Below are positions 8,210 to 17,895 of a stretch of DNA of 49,110 nt, piece by piece. Origin of the DNA: Thiomicrorhabdus sp. (lineage in GTDB: Bacteria > Pseudomonadota > Gammaproteobacteria > Thiomicrospirales > Thiomicrospiraceae); assembly GCA_015487495.1 (NCBI GenBank), contig WFPP01000012.1, forward strand, positions 1 to 49,110, in the 5' to 3' direction. Position numbers and translations under genes: made by a program. Each line of letters starts with the position of its first letter. Positions within the stretch are counted from its first letter, which is position 1. The notes beneath the pieces were generated by a model. That model ran no database searches, was not told the origin of the DNA, and saw only the letters and a program-made list of their open reading frames with translations.

Positions 8210-10168
8210 GTGAAGAATATACTTTCTATTATTTTTCGGCGTAGAAAAGAAGCATCAATATTTGCAATTTGCATTTTAATTTTTCCGTTAGCCATCTCTT
8301 ATATTGTGACAGAAAAATATGAATCTTCTGCCAGCGTCTTATTAACAGCAGGACGCTTTAAAAAACCTTTTTTACCGAATGAAAAAAACAGCCAAACTGG
8401 GTTCATACAAGTCAGTATGGAAGATGTTGCCAGTGAAGTAGAAATATTATTAAGTCGCCCTGTTTTGGAAAAAGTGGTGAATGATAATAAACTTTATATT
8501 TTTCCTGAACCAAAGGAAGATGAGACATTAAAACGGTTGTTTTCCAGTATAAAAAAAGGCATTAACAACTTTTTGGTTGCAGTGAATCTTAAAAAAGAGA
8601 TGACGGACTTTGAAGTGGCGGTTGAAAAATTAGCTGGTGATGTTGAGGTTGAGTATCTTAAACGAACCAATATCATTACCATTGCATGGCGTGGTTATTC
8701 CGCAGAGCAGGCTCAGAAAGTGGTTGATTCTTTGGTTAAAGAGTATATAAAACATCATATTCAAGTGCATGGATATGCCAGTGCGTTTGATGTCATTGTT
8801 GAGGAGTTGAATGCGAGTCAGAAACAAGTATTGGCAATAGAGGACAAAATAAAAAAATTAAAGATGCAATTTGGTACTTACGACCTTGAAAAGGAGCGTA
8901 GTATTTTGATTGACAAATACATTTCTGCTAAATCGATGTATGAAAACTTATTAAACATTAATCCAAATGAAGTTGCCTCAACAAATCAAGGTTTGTATGC
9001 GGATGATCCTAATTTTGTTAGTCTTATGGAAGCTCTCACCAAGGCTCGCTTAGAGCGTATTGAGTTATTGGCCAGTCATGGTTCACAAAATAAACAGGTT
9101 AAAGTAAAAAATGCACAAATTTCGAGTTTAAACTCAAGAATACGTAAAGAGCATCAGCATACGCTTGCGGCATGGAAAGAGACAACGGAACGTTATAAAA
9201 AGCGTTTAGAGGAGATGGAGCTGGTTTATAAAGAAATGAATGCGTTAAAGCGAGAGCTTGCAGGCGCATTGGACTCTTATCAAATCAATCGTCAAAAATA
9301 CAATGAAGCTATGATTGCAGGTGCAATGGACAAGGCTGATATCGCTTCAGCCAGAATTGTCTCTCCAGCTTCTTATACTTCAACCCCTGCATATCCTCGA
9401 AAAATTCTTTTATTGGTTATTTCTCTCTTTTTTGCCATTGTGGGCGGCATTTCAGCAGCATTTGCAGCAGAAAAAATGTACTCCAGAATTGTGAATTTAA
9501 AAGGTATTCGTTTGGCAACAGGATTACCTGTGCTGGCCTCTTTTCCTAAGTTTTCAGCCAAAACAATGAAAAATGAAGCGCAGTTCACAACGATGCTTTA
9601 TAAAAAATTTGCAACGGTTCGCCAACACTTATCCAATCAGGGAAATGCATGTCGCATTCATCTTTTGGTTTCCCCTTCTCCAGGGGCTGGCACCAGTTTT
9701 ATAACAGAATATTTTGCGCGTTATGCTCAACATGCAACGCAGACAAATATTTTACTGCTTAAGGTGGTTTATAGCTCATTAGAGTCACATACGGTTGCAT
9801 TAGAAAACTTAAATCTTGAAAAAAATATTGTCAATAAAAAAGGGATTGACTGGTTGGAGGTTAATGTAAATGGAGAAGACAGGGCTCTGGACAGTTTGGC
9901 ATTTAATGCCCTAATGAAAAAGCTGAAGGAGAGTCAATACAGCAATATTTTTATTGATTTACCAAATGAGCGTGATGATTCAAGCTATCTTTCTGTTTTG
10001 CCCTTTGTGGATGCTGTGTATGTCAATATTGGCTATGATATTACGGATAAATTTGCTTTGCGACATATGGTCAATGTAATGAAAGAGCAGTTTTCTGTTA
10101 AACCCATTGGTGCATTCTTTAATTTACGTCAGAATGAAATTCCAAATTTTATTTATAAACGCCTTTAA
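8210..10168 (+). CDS. Wzz/GNVR chain-length determinant with degenerate C-terminal BY-kinase-like domain
   Basis: N-terminal Wzz with coiled coil and second TM; C-terminal P-loop-like region VSPSPGAGTSFITE and FIDLPN. Confidence 0.85.
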   Translation: MKNILSIIFRRRKEASIFAICILIFPLAISYIVTEKYESSASVLLTAGRFKKPFLPNEKNSQTGFIQVSMEDVASEVEILLSRPVLEKVVNDNKLYIFPEPKEDETLKRLFSSIKKGINNFLVAVNLKKEMTDFEVAVEKLAGDVEVEYLKRTNIITIAWRGYSAEQAQKVVDSLVKEYIKHHIQVHGYASAFDVIVEELNASQKQVLAIEDKIKKLKMQFGTYDLEKERSILIDKYISAKSMYENLLNINPNEVASTNQGLYADDPNFVSLMEALTKARLERIELLASHGSQNKQVKVKNAQISSLNSRIRKEHQHTLAAWKETTERYKKRLEEMELVYKEMNALKRELAGALDSYQINRQKYNEAMIAGAMDKADIASARIVSPASYTSTPAYPRKILLLVISLFFAIVGGISAAFAAEKMYSRIVNLKGIRLATGLPVLASFPKFSAKTMKNEAQFTTMLYKKFATVRQHLSNQGNACRIHLLVSPSPGAGTSFITEYFARYAQHATQTNILLLKVVYSSLESHTVALENLNLEKNIVNKKGIDWLEVNVNGEDRALDSLAFNALMKKLKESQYSNIFIDLPNERDDSSYLSVLPFVDAVYVNIGYDITDKFALRHMVNVMKEQFSVKPIGAFFNLRQNEIPNFIYKRL

Positions 10169-10183
10169 TTGAGCGGAGTATAA

Positions 10184-11686
10184 ATGAATACGCTATTTCG
10201 TTCACCAATGCCAAAATACTGGAGTTTTGCAAGCATTTTAATGGTGTTGGCAGCGTTACTGTTTTCAATGGCACTGGTTCTCAGTTCCAGTATGGGATTC
10301 AAGTGGTTTTTTATAGTTTTTGTGACCTTAAATGCCATTTGTGTTGCCATTGTCTTTCCAAGTTTTAGGCTTTTTGTTATTTTGTTACTGACGGCCTGTA
10401 TTCCGATTGCCATTCAGTACAACTTGTTTGATCACGGTAATAAATATGTGATTATGGAGCATTTTGGCGGTGCTTCCAGCTCGCTTGTGGTTAATTTAGT
10501 TGATTTTCCTATTATTGTTTTATTTTTTGTTTGGCTGGTGGACTTAGCAACAGAAAAAGTAACGCTTCCTAAATGGCAAACATTAGATACATTAATTGTA
10601 TTATTTATTTTAGCCTCGGCACTTTCTGTTTTTAATACAGAGGAATATGCGTTACTTTTTTTTGAAGAGCTACGTTATTTAAAGTACTTTCTTGTTTTAT
10701 GGATGTTAAGAACGTATTTTCAGGATGAGCAAACCATTGTATATGCTCTATATGTTGTTGGGCTAGTGGCGGGTTTTCAGTTTTTACTTGCATTGTTGCA
10801 ATATTTTTTATTTTTTACACTGCCTTTCCCTGTAGGTGGTGTTTCTGGTTCTCAATATGATGTTATTAGTAATACGCTTATTCTGCGTGTGTCAGGTACA
10901 GTTGGCCATTGTAATACCTTTGCAGCCTATCTTCTTTTTCCAATTACAATCTCATTTGTTTTGTTGCTGAGTCGTTATCCAATGTTTATTCGAGTGATGG
11001 CTGCCGGAATTTTTGTTGCCTCTTGTATTGCACTGGTTTTAACTTTTTCCCGTAATGGCTGGATGAATACGTTTTTTGCTGTTTCATTACTGCTTATCTT
11101 GGGGGCATACGTAAAACGAATTTCAAGCGGTGCTATTTTTGGTTTGTTTGTTTTATTAATGCTGGTATTGGTTGGCTTGTTATTAAGTGGGGTTATGGAT
11201 ATTGTCTTGATTCGAATTTTTGAGGATGACGGAAAAGCTTATGACTCGCGTTGGGACTTGATTAAGGTTGCTCTGGAAATGCTGTACCAGCATCCTGTTA
11301 TTGGAATTGGGTTAAACTCTTTTGAAGAAAATATGTCCTCGTTTGATACAACAGGAGTAACTAATATCATTCAGCAACCCGTTCACAATATTTTATTTTT
11401 AATTGCAGCAGAAACAGGGTTGTTAGGGCTTCTTTTATTTCTATTAATGTGTAAATCCATTGCGGGTTATGTTTTTAAGGTAATGAAAATAAAAGGCGAA
11501 GTGCCATTTTTAGTGGGCTCTTTTTCTGGAGTGGTGCTGTTGGTTTTACTGATTTCAAATATGTTTGATGTGACGTTACGTAAAGAGCCTATTATTGGTA
11601 TGTGTGTGCTGGTTATTGCTATGCTTATGGCATTAGCAGACCCAGTAAAAAACAAGCATGACAGTCAGGTTCGATATGATGAATAA
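10184..11686 (+). CDS. O-antigen ligase/polymerase family membrane protein (Wzy-like)
   Basis: Many TM helices; VSGTVGHCNTFAAYLLFPI, TFSRNGW, DSRWDLIKVALEMLYQHPVIGIGLNSF. Confidence 0.85.
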   Translation: MNTLFRSPMPKYWSFASILMVLAALLFSMALVLSSSMGFKWFFIVFVTLNAICVAIVFPSFRLFVILLLTACIPIAIQYNLFDHGNKYVIMEHFGGASSSLVVNLVDFPIIVLFFVWLVDLATEKVTLPKWQTLDTLIVLFILASALSVFNTEEYALLFFEELRYLKYFLVLWMLRTYFQDEQTIVYALYVVGLVAGFQFLLALLQYFLFFTLPFPVGGVSGSQYDVISNTLILRVSGTVGHCNTFAAYLLFPITISFVLLLSRYPMFIRVMAAGIFVASCIALVLTFSRNGWMNTFFAVSLLLILGAYVKRISSGAIFGLFVLLMLVLVGLLLSGVMDIVLIRIFEDDGKAYDSRWDLIKVALEMLYQHPVIGIGLNSFEENMSSFDTTGVTNIIQQPVHNILFLIAAETGLLGLLLFLLMCKSIAGYVFKVMKIKGEVPFLVGSFSGVVLLVLLISNMFDVTLRKEPIIGMCVLVIAMLMALADPVKNKHDSQVRYDE

Positions 11687-11701
11687 TTTTGGGTATGGGT
11701 T

Positions 11702-12739
11702 ATGAACTTTTATGTAATAAAAAAGCTAGTTGCCACAATATTGCATAAGACTAAATTAATTAAACTGGCTGCATCAGTGAGAACAAAGGGGCTTAAAAAG
11801 CCCCGTATTATTGTATTGTGTTACCACCGAATTGTTGAACAAGGGGGGCTGATTTCGCCACAATGCATTTCTCCAAAATGTTTTGAAGAACAGGTTTGTT
11901 ATTTTAAAAACCATTTTTCAGTCATTAACATGACGGATCTTGAGCGTTATATGAGCGGTGATTTTGTTTTATTACATGATGCCGTACTGTTTACATTTGA
12001 TGATGGTTATGAAGATAACTATACACACGCAATGCCTATTTTAGAAAAATATGGTTTAAAAGGGTGCTTTTTCGTAGCAAGTGATCCTGTTTTAAAGGGG
12101 AGACCATATTGGGTTGATGAGCTTTCAACTGTTTTGCAGGCTTTACATAAACATAAACATGATTTTAATATGAGTTTTGATGGTTTGTCACTGTTGCAAC
12201 GTTTTATTGATAGTCCTGAGTGCGATAAAGGCATCCTTGCAAAACAGGTTTTTTATTATGTAAATGAGTTACCATTGGTGCAACGCAATGAATGGATTCA
12301 TAAAATACGCCTTGTTGTTCCTGAATTACCCAAAACACCAGCATTAATGAACTTGGCGCAATTAAAAAACTTGATGGAATTAGGGCATTGTATTGGCGCT
12401 CATACTGTGTCTCATCCCAAGCTCTCTCTATTGAATCGTGAGCAAGTTGAGCATGAATTGATTGAGGGTATTTTATCTTTACGTCAACAGGATATTATGA
12501 TTGATTATTTTGCCTATCCATTTGGAAAAATAGAAGACCTTCCAAAAGAGCGTACTTACTTTTTTTCATTATTAAAAAAATACCAGATTAAACTGGCGGT
12601 AACAACGGAAGATGCAGCCGTTGACTTAACAGGAAGTCCATATTTGGTTCATCGGAAAGTGATGTCAGCTCAATCATTAGCGCAAATCGCCTTAAAACTG
12701 GAAATGTTGAAATGGCAGTTCAATCTGAAAAACGCATAG
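11702..12739 (+). CDS. Polysaccharide deacetylase
   Basis: VLCYHRI, LFTFDDGYEDN, IGAHTVSHPKLS, DYFAYPFGK (NodB fold motifs). Confidence 0.9.
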   Translation: MNFYVIKKLVATILHKTKLIKLAASVRTKGLKKPRIIVLCYHRIVEQGGLISPQCISPKCFEEQVCYFKNHFSVINMTDLERYMSGDFVLLHDAVLFTFDDGYEDNYTHAMPILEKYGLKGCFFVASDPVLKGRPYWVDELSTVLQALHKHKHDFNMSFDGLSLLQRFIDSPECDKGILAKQVFYYVNELPLVQRNEWIHKIRLVVPELPKTPALMNLAQLKNLMELGHCIGAHTVSHPKLSLLNREQVEHELIEGILSLRQQDIMIDYFAYPFGKIEDLPKERTYFFSLLKKYQIKLAVTTEDAAVDLTGSPYLVHRKVMSAQSLAQIALKLEMLKWQFNLKNA

Positions 12740-13953
12740 CGTATTTGATTCATACATTTCCTTTGTATTCTTTGACATTTATTGTCGATGAAATTGAAAT
12801 TATTCGCGGCTTGGGAGGCCGTTTGGACTTGTTTGGCGTGAGAAAACCGAGTTCAAAAGAGTATCCTGAATCCTATAAAAGGTATGCCCAAGAGACACAG
12901 TATGCACTGCCCATTCACCCTTTTAAACACATTGGCCAGCATTTACGAACGTTGTTTTTGAATCCAACAGGGTATTTTTCATGTTTAAAGTTTGTTTTTT
13001 TTACCTCTGATACCTCGATTCGTCAAAAAATAAAATTACTTGCTTATTTTGGTGAGGCAGTTGAGTTGAGTGGACTTATTACGACTCAAAAGTACACACA
13101 TTTGCATGTGCATTTTTTATTTGGAGGCGCGTTGGTGGCTCTGTTTTTAAAACATTTAAATGGCATTCATTTTAGTCTGACAGCACATGGAACAGACTTT
13201 ATGGTTGAAAAGTTTTTATTGGACGAGAAGGTAAAACAAGCAGATTTTGTGCGAATTGCCACCCAAACGGGAGCGACGTTATTAGCCTCATTTCTTTTTC
13301 AGAAAGATCGTTGTAAACTTTTTCAGCTTCCTTTTGGAATGAATGTTTCAAATATAAAAAAACATAAAAAGGCCATTTGTTCTCATATTCACAGTAAACA
13401 AAACACCCCCATTAAAATAATGAGTGTTGGGCGTTTGGTTTGGCAAAAAGGCCATGTTTTTTTAATTGAAGCCGCAAAATTATTAAAAGAACGTGGCGTA
13501 GCTTTTACATTAGAGTTGATTGGAGAGGGGGCATTACGAGAGACGTTAGAAAAGAAAATTTCTGAATATGGGCTAGAGAAACAGATTGTTTTGCTCGGTG
13601 CCTTATCTCATCAAGCGGTGTTTTACAAAATGCAATCAGCAGATATTTTTGTTTTTCCAAGTGTGAGTGAAGGGTTTGGTCTTGTTTTGCTGGAAGCGAT
13701 GGCTTCTGGGTTAGCAATTGTGGCAAGCGAGACTAATGGTGTACCAGAAATTATTACAGAAGGGAAAACGGGCTTATTGTGTGAAGCTGGGAATGCTGAG
13801 GCTTTGGCTGAAACCTTGTTTAAACTTTGTTCTGATAAAGAGTTAGGCAAACAGTTGGCATTAAATGCGCTAGAAGATGTGATGACCCGTTTTGATAATC
13901 AGGTATTGGTCAGTGCGTTATATTTTAAAATGATGGAATGTTGTAAAAACTGA
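12712..13953 (+). CDS. Glycosyltransferase family 4
   Basis: SVGRLVWQKGHVFLIEA, ADIFVFPSVSEGFGLVLLEAMASGLAIVAS. Confidence 0.9.
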   Translation: MAVQSEKRIAYLIHTFPLYSLTFIVDEIEIIRGLGGRLDLFGVRKPSSKEYPESYKRYAQETQYALPIHPFKHIGQHLRTLFLNPTGYFSCLKFVFFTSDTSIRQKIKLLAYFGEAVELSGLITTQKYTHLHVHFLFGGALVALFLKHLNGIHFSLTAHGTDFMVEKFLLDEKVKQADFVRIATQTGATLLASFLFQKDRCKLFQLPFGMNVSNIKKHKKAICSHIHSKQNTPIKIMSVGRLVWQKGHVFLIEAAKLLKERGVAFTLELIGEGALRETLEKKISEYGLEKQIVLLGALSHQAVFYKMQSADIFVFPSVSEGFGLVLLEAMASGLAIVASETNGVPEIITEGKTGLLCEAGNAEALAETLFKLCSDKELGKQLALNALEDVMTRFDNQVLVSALYFKMMECCKN

Positions 13954-13954
13954 T

Positions 13955-15202
13955 ATGAAAATTGTTTATTTTAATTATTTAGCCAATGCCATTGGTCCGA
14001 TTATTCGTACTTTAGAGCTTGCAAAGGGATGCTCTGATAATGGTGTAACAGTTGCACTCTATTTTATGCATGAGGGCTTTAATCCTCCTGCATTTGTTTA
14101 TGAGAGAATTCATGCTTATCAGTCTGAGAGATTATGCATTTATTATAACGACACTTGTGAGCGTCATTTAAGTGCGACAGAATGTAAAGTTGATAATAAG
14201 GCGCCAGGAGAACCAGTCATTCGGTTACGAGGCTTATTAAAACAGTCTTTATTTTCGTTGAAATATATTAAAAAAGAGCATTCTATTCTTAAAAAAGAGC
14301 AACCTGACGCGATTATGGCACGGCCTGATCATGCGTTTTCATTTTGTTTTAGTCGCCTTTCTTCTAAATTACCTTTGATTCTGGATACAGATGGACCCGT
14401 AGAAGAGCTGGATTTGTATTGGGGGATTTCTTCAAGGGGGTTAAAGTGGCTTGATACCTATCGAGCTAAAGTGTCTGATGCGGTTTTGGTTGTGTCCAGA
14501 GTATGTGATGAGCTTTGGCAAAAAAAGATTAAAGACAGAGAAAAGTTTTTTATTGTGCCCAATGGAACGCATAAAAATGAATTTTGTCCTCAACCTGAAT
14601 CTGTTCGTGAAAGGTTACGGAATCAGTTGGGATTGCAGGGGTGTCGTGTAATTGGTTTTTCGGGAAATCAGCGTATTTGGCATGGATTACCTTCTCTTCT
14701 TCAATCTGTGCAACCTTTGCTTGAAAGAGATAAAGCGTTAAAAGTTTTAATTATTGGCTGTGGTGTTAATGAGGCTTTAATGCAACATTGTCGTCTTTCA
14801 GAATCGATTTTTCGTAAGCAAATTGTGTTTACAGGACGTTTGAGTTATTGGGATATGGCGACTCATATTGACTTGGCCAGTTTAATGGTGATGCCTTATG
14901 AAACATTAACGCTGTTTTATTTTTCTCCAATGCGAATGTTTGAAGCAATGTCATTGGGTAAGTCCATTATTACCTCTAAACAAGGTCAAATGCTGGATTT
15001 GTTAGATAAGCGGGCAAGCGTTCGTTTTTTTGAACCTGAAGAAAAAGGTTCTTTGTATCAGGTATTAAAAGAGTCCATTTATGATGACTCTTTTATTGAA
15101 CAGGGAAAGAAAAACCGTGATTATTTAATGGCTGAACACACATGGTGTCATCGGGGAGCTCAGGTAAAAGAAGCCATTCAATATGCCATATCTCATCATT
15201 AA
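13955..15202 (+). CDS. Glycosyltransferase family 4
   Basis: DAVLVVSRVCDELW, VIGFSGNQRIWHGLPSLLQSV, MRMFEAMSLGKSIITS. Confidence 0.85.
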   Translation: MKIVYFNYLANAIGPIIRTLELAKGCSDNGVTVALYFMHEGFNPPAFVYERIHAYQSERLCIYYNDTCERHLSATECKVDNKAPGEPVIRLRGLLKQSLFSLKYIKKEHSILKKEQPDAIMARPDHAFSFCFSRLSSKLPLILDTDGPVEELDLYWGISSRGLKWLDTYRAKVSDAVLVVSRVCDELWQKKIKDREKFFIVPNGTHKNEFCPQPESVRERLRNQLGLQGCRVIGFSGNQRIWHGLPSLLQSVQPLLERDKALKVLIIGCGVNEALMQHCRLSESIFRKQIVFTGRLSYWDMATHIDLASLMVMPYETLTLFYFSPMRMFEAMSLGKSIITSKQGQMLDLLDKRASVRFFEPEEKGSLYQVLKESIYDDSFIEQGKKNRDYLMAEHTWCHRGAQVKEAIQYAISHH

Positions 15203-15253
15203 TTTTAATTCATTTTTTTACATCCATTTGAAGCCCTTTTGTAAGGAGGTTTA

Positions 15254-16411
15254 ATGAAGCTTTTTTTTATTGTTGATAATAATCAGCCTCATGCTTCTGG
15301 CGGTGGATTTTACGCCATTTTTATGTTTGCCTCAGCCTTAGCTCGACAAGGGCATCACGTTTTTATTTATGCAGTGCATGATTTGGGTTGGTTAAAAGGG
15401 CATGATATTGAAACCCTTAACATTTATTACCGTCCAACCATTAGTCGAACAAACCGGTTTACTCGTAAGCTGGATAAAATGCTGGAAGCACTCTGTGACC
15501 GATTGATTCTTCCCTGGTTTTTAAAAAAGAATCAATCAGACTGGGTTTTGGGTGTTTTAAAAGAGTCGGCAATTAAAGCCGTGGCTTTGGCTGAGCAACA
15601 CCAATTATGTGTGGCTAATTTTATTTATGAATGCCCTCCCTGGCTACGTGATGTTTATGGTGAAGCGGTTTACCAGAAGGGGAATCAGGGGTATACCAAA
15701 TGGTTGTGGGATAAAACTCAAAAGGCTTATTTGGCATCGGATGTTCTGTTTCCAAATTCTGACTTGTCTCGTGATTATAATCAGCGTTGGTTAAATGGAA
15801 GAGAGATTGCAGATCCTGTTTACCCAGGAATTGATATTGAACAAATGCCATTTAAAGGTGAAATTAATTCTTGTTCTCATCCTTCTGTATTATTTGTTGG
15901 GCGCTTGGTAGAAGATAAAAATATTTCATTTTTAATTAATGCTTGGAAACAGATTCCTTCAAATATTACTTTAAATATTGTTGGTACAGGCCCATTAATG
16001 AATGCCTTAACAAAGCAAGCGAGAGGGATGCAAAACATTATTTTTCATGGTTATGTAAATGATGAGAATTTATGGCGCTTTTTTAGGTCAACTGATATGC
16101 TGGTTTGCCCAACCAGATTTGAAGGATTTGGAATGCCACCAATGCAGTCACTGTATTTTGAAAAACCATGTTTAGCATCGGATCTTCCTATTTTAAGAAG
16201 TGTTTATGGGGATTATATTGATTATTTTCCACTGAATGATGAGCAAGCATTGATTGATGGTGTTATGTATCTTTTAGAGCACAAAGAGTATGCTCAAAAA
16301 AAGGGGCAAGAGGGACGGGTATTTGTTTTAGAGCATTTTACATGGGAACAGTCTGCCGAGAAGATTGTAAATGCTTTAAGTGCATTTAAGTTGTGTGCAA
16401 ACAAATGTTAA
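15254..16411 (+). CDS. Glycosyltransferase family 4
   Basis: VLFVGRLVEDKNISFLINAW, TDMLVCPTRFEGFGMPPMQSL. Confidence 0.9.
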   Translation: MKLFFIVDNNQPHASGGGFYAIFMFASALARQGHHVFIYAVHDLGWLKGHDIETLNIYYRPTISRTNRFTRKLDKMLEALCDRLILPWFLKKNQSDWVLGVLKESAIKAVALAEQHQLCVANFIYECPPWLRDVYGEAVYQKGNQGYTKWLWDKTQKAYLASDVLFPNSDLSRDYNQRWLNGREIADPVYPGIDIEQMPFKGEINSCSHPSVLFVGRLVEDKNISFLINAWKQIPSNITLNIVGTGPLMNALTKQARGMQNIIFHGYVNDENLWRFFRSTDMLVCPTRFEGFGMPPMQSLYFEKPCLASDLPILRSVYGDYIDYFPLNDEQALIDGVMYLLEHKEYAQKKGQEGRVFVLEHFTWEQSAEKIVNALSAFKLCANKC

Positions 16412-17850
16412 AAAAACTGTTTTCTGATAGCGTTATTTATGCAGTAGCAAACTTGTTACAGCGTGGCATGATGTTAATTCTTTTGCCTATTTATGCACGT
16501 TATTTCTCAAAAGCCGAATTTGGTGCAATGGATCTTTTGTATCAAGGGGTATTGATTTTAATTATTCTCTCAGCACTTGGTATGCCTCAAGGGTTACCAA
16601 GAGGGTTTCATAAAAAAGAGGTAACAGAGCAAGACAAACGGCGCTTATTAGGCGTTTTAACTCTTTTTTTACTTCCAATTAGTCTACTTGTCTCTGGGTT
16701 AATATGGCTGTTTAGTGATGCAATAGCACACATTCTTTTTAACGATCAAGGTGAACGTATTTGGGTTGAATTATCTGCGGGTCTGTTTATGGCAATGGTG
16801 ATTCAGCAGTACCCATTGATGATTTTAAAAGCTCAGCAACGTTCACTTGAATACTCTTTGTGGTCTCTTGGAACATTTATAATTGCTACTTTGGCGAATT
16901 TATACTTGATTGTTGTGCTTGAAATGGGATTGATCGGAATGTTGATAGCGAATACATTGGGTTTTGGCCTTATTGGAATGGTGGCAATGTTTCGTTGTCT
17001 CAGGCAGATGGAATTTAATATTGAATGGTCTCGTTTGCGTCCTCTCCTTGAATTTGGTTTGCCTATGATGCCTGCTTTGATTGGTCGAAAAATATTAGAA
17101 GCTTCTGATCGTTATATGCTTCCCCATTACCATTCAATGGATCGTTTGGGAGAGTATGTTATGGGGGCAAAGGTAGCCAATATTGTTGAAATTCTCGTGT
17201 TAATTCCATTTCTATTTGCATGGCAACCCTTTTTTTATTCAGTGTCCCAGCGGAGTGATGCTAAAAGTATTTATGCAAAAGTAACGCTCTACTTTTTTGC
17301 AATTTTATTAATGGTATTAATGGGCATTTACATTGTGCATGGGAGTGTATTGGACTTAATTGGAAACGGTGAATATAACGCTTCATCCACAATCGTGATG
17401 ATATTGGTGCTTGCTGCACTGATTAATGGCATGCAATACACCATCTCACCAGGGATTCATTTAAGCAGCAAATTAGTTCAAGAAGCATTATTAATGATTT
17501 TAGCGGCTTTTTTGAATTTGGCTTTAAATTTTTGGCTTATTCCACCTTATGGAGGTGAAGGCGCTGCCGTGGCAACATTATTAGCGTATCTGTTTTATTT
17601 TTGTGCCAGTTTTATATTGGCACAATGTTATTACCCTATTCGTTATCCTTATAAGCGTATGCTCATTTTATTGTTAGTTGCAGTGTGTTTTATGGGCTTT
17701 ATTTATGTTGTAACCCTTATTTGGGTGCAGTTACTTTTATTATTGTTCTTTATTGTATGTGGTCCATTGCTGGATCTCTATCGTCATGATCGTAATGTTT
17801 TAAATCGTCTGCTGTCTCGAGTAGGGGGGGGGAAATTTTGTGTTAAATAA
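16405..17850 (+). CDS. Oligosaccharide flippase (Wzx-like)
   Basis: MLKKLFSDSVIYAVANLLQRGMMLILLPIYARYFSKAEFGAMDL, multi-TM MATE/PST fold. Confidence 0.9.
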   Translation: MLKKLFSDSVIYAVANLLQRGMMLILLPIYARYFSKAEFGAMDLLYQGVLILIILSALGMPQGLPRGFHKKEVTEQDKRRLLGVLTLFLLPISLLVSGLIWLFSDAIAHILFNDQGERIWVELSAGLFMAMVIQQYPLMILKAQQRSLEYSLWSLGTFIIATLANLYLIVVLEMGLIGMLIANTLGFGLIGMVAMFRCLRQMEFNIEWSRLRPLLEFGLPMMPALIGRKILEASDRYMLPHYHSMDRLGEYVMGAKVANIVEILVLIPFLFAWQPFFYSVSQRSDAKSIYAKVTLYFFAILLMVLMGIYIVHGSVLDLIGNGEYNASSTIVMILVLAALINGMQYTISPGIHLSSKLVQEALLMILAAFLNLALNFWLIPPYGGEGAAVATLLAYLFYFCASFILAQCYYPIRYPYKRMLILLLVAVCFMGFIYVVTLIWVQLLLLLFFIVCGPLLDLYRHDRNVLNRLLSRVGGGKFCVK

Positions 17851-17895
17851 AACACTGATTGAAATCGTGCCTGAAGTAGAGCTTAAAGGGCAAGC

